Shown here: positions 33,072 to 35,861 of the stretch, in pieces
Position numbering within the stretch: position 1 is the first letter of the stretch
How the letters are laid out: each line of letters begins with the position of its first letter
DNA from: Planctomycetota bacterium
GTDB lineage: Bacteria > Planctomycetota > Planctomycetia > Pirellulales > Pirellulaceae
Assembly: GCA_026692885.1 (NCBI GenBank)
Contig: JAPLNJ010001109.1
Span: 1-35,861, forward strand
Direction of reading: 5' to 3'
Length of the DNA: 35,861 nucleotides
Translations under genes and position numbers: made by a program
Notes under the pieces: generated by a model
The model's input: only the letters and a program-made list of their open reading frames with translations
Database searches by the model: none
What the model was told of the DNA's origin: nothing

Positions 33072-35861
33072 ATGTTGTTCTCCAAATTCTCGCTGTTCGG
33101 CAGCAAGTCAACTCGCAAGTCCACGAAGGCTAATCGCAAGCGAAGTGAGCAGCAGCGTCGACAAGCGGGACGGCGACTGGTGGTGGAGTCCTTGGAAGAC
33201 CGGCGGTTGCTGGCAGCTACGTCTTGGACCGGTACGACGAGCACCGACTGGGGAGTGATCAGCAACTGGTCAGGTGGGGTTGTTCCTACAGCGGCAGATG
33301 ACGTGACCATCAACGATGTCGCCAACGATCCAACGTTGGATACGACTCGCGCTGTGGGTTCGTTAGCGGGTAATGGGTTGATCAATCTCAGTACGTTTGC
33401 GCTCACCATCGGGAACGGCAGCAGCACGTCCTATTCTGGGACTCTTTCGGGGACGGGAGGAATCACCAAGATCGGCGCAGGTACGCTGACACTAAGCGGG
33501 ACCAACACGTACAACGGCGCCACGACCATCAACGCGGGGGCGGTCATCTTGAGCGGGCCGAATGGTTCGGCGACCAGTTCCGCGTTCACCGTCTCCGCGG
33601 GTGGCAAACTGTCGTTGGATAACTCCGCGAACAACAATACGAATCGCCTCGGCGATGCCCTCGCCTTGACCTTGGCGGGAGGCGAGTTCGAGTTCAAGGG
33701 TAGCAGCAGTACCACCGCCTCGGAGACCGTTGGTGCGTTGACCTTGCCCTCCGGCGCGTCCACGGTCACCGCCATTCCCGTGAGCGGTGGCTCTTCTACG
33801 ACGCTGATTTTCGCTAGCGCGAGCCGAACAGCCGGCGCCACGGTGCTGTTCCGCGGTACCAGCCTTGGTGGCGCCCCCGGTGCCGGTGTCGCCAATATCA
33901 ACTTCGCCAACGCGACCAACCTCAGCCTGACCGGCGCGAACAACAGCCAGCTGAATAAGCCGATTGTCCCCTATGCCAGCGGCGATACTTCGGTGACCGG
34001 CACGGGAATCGGTTTTGTAACCCACAATGTGAACTCGGCCAGTAACGCCACGACTACGAACGGAATTCGGCTTCTCGCAGATGCAGAGTATCAGATCCCA
34101 GCCGCCTCCGGCACTGCGGTAACTGCCGGCGTCAACCTGAAGTTCACCGCGAGCTACAATGCCTCCAGCCACATCGATGTAGCCGTCAACTCCTTGGTGC
34201 TGACGAATGGCTCCACCTATACTCTCACTGCCACCAACGTCCATACCCTAACCGTCACGAGTGGTTCCATTTTTTCCATCTCCGGATCGAACGCCCTCGC
34301 GGGAGGCACGGGTGCTGGGACCGTGGCTTTTGGCACTGCGGAGGGCATCATCACGGCTGCAGGCACGAGCACGCTGACGTTCAGCAGTCTTAGTCCGCTT
34401 ACCGGTTCAGCGGGCCTCACAAAGAGCGGCGGTGGCACGCTCCGAACGAATAACAATAGCGCCACCAGCTTCACCGGGACCGTCACGATCAATGCCGGGA
34501 CGTTTCAAGAGGGCGTGGCCAGCGCGCTGAATAGCAATAATGTCACGATCCAGGCCGGGGCTATGTTCGACCTGAACGGCTTCAGCGACACGATTGGCAC
34601 CTTGACGCTGGCAAGTGGTACGTCAGCCGGTGCCGCCGTAACCACCGCAGCAGGCACGTTGACCCTGGGCGGCAACGTGACGCTCAATGTCAACGGCACG
34701 GGCGCGACGGGCGCGACCATCAGCGGGAATCTAGCCTTGGGGGCCACTCGTTCCGTGACGGTGGCCGATGGCACGGCCACGAACGACCTCTCGGTCTCGG
34801 CCGTGGTGAGTGGTACTACGTTTGGAGTCACGAAAGCCGGCAACGGCACGCTGGCGTTGTCCAGCACAAACAACTACACAGGGGCGACGACCGTCAGCAC
34901 CGGGACGCTGCTGGTCAACGGCAGCGTGACGTCCAGCGCGACGGTGGCCGCCGGTGCCACGTTGGGCGGCACCGGTACGGTCCAAGGCTCCGTGACGGTC
35001 AACGGCACGGGCGCCTCGCACGGCACTCTTTCGCCGGGGACCAGTCCCGGCACGCTGATCGTCAACACCCTGACGCTAAACGACGACTCGGCGTACACGG
35101 TGGAGATCGGCGGCAACACACCGGGGAACTATGACCAGACGACTGTGACCGCCACCGGGATCACAACCCTTGGCAGCAATGTAGGCCTTAACCTTTCGGC
35201 GTTTGGCGGCTATGTTCCCCTGGCCGGGGACCAGTACGTCATCATCAACAAGACCAGTACCGGGGCGATGAGCGGCACGTTCCAGGGGCTGATCGAAGGC
35301 GCGGCCATTACGAATTTCCTGGGTCAGGCCGGCCTGACCGCCCACATCACGTACGTGGGCGGCACGGGAAACGACGTGGTCATCACCGTAGCCCCGTTGG
35401 TCCCGGAGGTCACGGTGTCGCCGACCGCGGTGAATGTGACGGAAGCGGGCACGATCGCCACCTACGACCTCTTCCTGGGTACTCCGCCAACCGGGGAGGT
35501 GACCATCACGATCACGCCCGACGCGCAGACGACGGTGAATCCATCGACGCTGACGTTCACCACCACCAACTGGGCAACGCACCAGCCGGTGACGGTCACC
35601 GCGGTGGATGACCAAGTGGTGGAGGGCACGCACAGCAGTACGATCCAACACGCCGCGGTCGGTGGGGGCTACACCGGCGTGACGATTTCCGACGTCACGG
35701 CGACGGTGACGGACAACGACAAGGCGAGTTTGAGCATCAACGACATCAGCGTGGGTGAAGGGGGCGTGTTCACGTTCACGATCACGTCGAACAAGGTGGC
35801 CAGCCAGGACCTGACGGTGGTGGTGAATACGGCCAACGGGACGGCCACGCTGGTGGGCTTG
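33072..35861 (+). CDS. Second giant exported protein, autotransporter-repeat type (partial, runs off the window)
   Basis: 930 codons are open to the window edge. The N-terminus is basic and has VESLEDRRLLAA at about 38-49, the LEPR-XLL-like export motif. The body is beta-solenoid-like, with passenger-associated repeats (GAGTLTLSGTNTYNGATTIN near 136; a second copy NGTLALSSTNNYTGATTVST near 589) and the closing GTLSPGTSPGTL near 651. After about 780 come repeats of the PVTVTAVDDQVVEG type, and Calx-beta-like sequence (SLSINDISVGEGGVFTFTI) begins near 886. No outer-membrane barrel is visible in the part present. A surface adhesin or extracellular scaffold is inferred. ATG 33072 is supported by AGGAGG six bases upstream and by alignment with the start of the first giant protein. 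Confidence 0.85.
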   Translation, partial: MLFSKFSLFGSKSTRKSTKANRKRSEQQRRQAGRRLVVESLEDRRLLAATSWTGTTSTDWGVISNWSGGVVPTAADDVTINDVANDPTLDTTRAVGSLAGNGLINLSTFALTIGNGSSTSYSGTLSGTGGITKIGAGTLTLSGTNTYNGATTINAGAVILSGPNGSATSSAFTVSAGGKLSLDNSANNNTNRLGDALALTLAGGEFEFKGSSSTTASETVGALTLPSGASTVTAIPVSGGSSTTLIFASASRTAGATVLFRGTSLGGAPGAGVANINFANATNLSLTGANNSQLNKPIVPYASGDTSVTGTGIGFVTHNVNSASNATTTNGIRLLADAEYQIPAASGTAVTAGVNLKFTASYNASSHIDVAVNSLVLTNGSTYTLTATNVHTLTVTSGSIFSISGSNALAGGTGAGTVAFGTAEGIITAAGTSTLTFSSLSPLTGSAGLTKSGGGTLRTNNNSATSFTGTVTINAGTFQEGVASALNSNNVTIQAGAMFDLNGFSDTIGTLTLASGTSAGAAVTTAAGTLTLGGNVTLNVNGTGATGATISGNLALGATRSVTVADGTATNDLSVSAVVSGTTFGVTKAGNGTLALSSTNNYTGATTVSTGTLLVNGSVTSSATVAAGATLGGTGTVQGSVTVNGTGASHGTLSPGTSPGTLIVNTLTLNDDSAYTVEIGGNTPGNYDQTTVTATGITTLGSNVGLNLSAFGGYVPLAGDQYVIINKTSTGAMSGTFQGLIEGAAITNFLGQAGLTAHITYVGGTGNDVVITVAPLVPEVTVSPTAVNVTEAGTIATYDLFLGTPPTGEVTITITPDAQTTVNPSTLTFTTTNWATHQPVTVTAVDDQVVEGTHSSTIQHAAVGGGYTGVTISDVTATVTDNDKASLSINDISVGEGGVFTFTITSNKVASQDLTVVVNTANGTATLVGL

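Overview
The window looks like a high-GC planctomycete chromosome. The support is indirect but consistent: two giant secreted proteins whose N-termini carry the LE-x-LE-x-R-x-LL export motif typical of Planctomycetes, an HzsA-related discoidin/propeller/cytochrome protein, several short proteins of types common in that phylum, and a high density of palindromic intergenic repeats. No rRNA, tRNA or CRISPR array was seen.

Left part (1-5415) is accessory DNA that resembles an integron cassette array. Three attC-like imperfect palindromes (797-887, 2019-2120, 4101-4196) separate a GIY-YIG protein, a membrane PH-domain protein with two short overlapping genes, and a two-gene unit encoding a SIR2-family protein and a stand-alone DeoR-type sugar-phosphate sensor domain. 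The SIR2/DeoRC unit is bounded exactly by two of these sites and is the best candidate for an undescribed (possibly defence) system. It is followed by a gene broken by an internal deletion.

Middle part (5416-14280) holds a hicBA toxin-antitoxin pair, a small Cys-rich protein followed by an exported mono-haem protein, a graveyard of gene fragments (ABC ATPase, REP-associated transposase, Nif3-like), a secreted GH16 glycosidase, and on the minus strand a large HzsA-related protein. A three-gene overlapping operon then starts at 13545: a small DUF5678-like protein, a retropepsin-like aspartic protease, and a 2036-residue bacterial alpha-2-macroglobulin with an intact thioester motif.

Right part (20388-35861) is dominated by two giant exported proteins. 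The first (21765-31610) combines Ig-like, parallel beta-helix, cadherin-like and C-terminal RTX-resembling repeats; the second starts at 33072 and runs off the window. Both are preceded by the same 672-bp leader, with a near-perfect sigma70 promoter at its far end and a strong Shine-Dalgarno at its near end. Around these leaders lie small non-autonomous palindromic elements. One is shown to be an insertion by the empty site in the other leader, and another by an 11-bp duplication that interrupts a reading frame. Two outer palindromic shells and three inner palindromic cores occur in different combinations, a modular arrangement worth following up.
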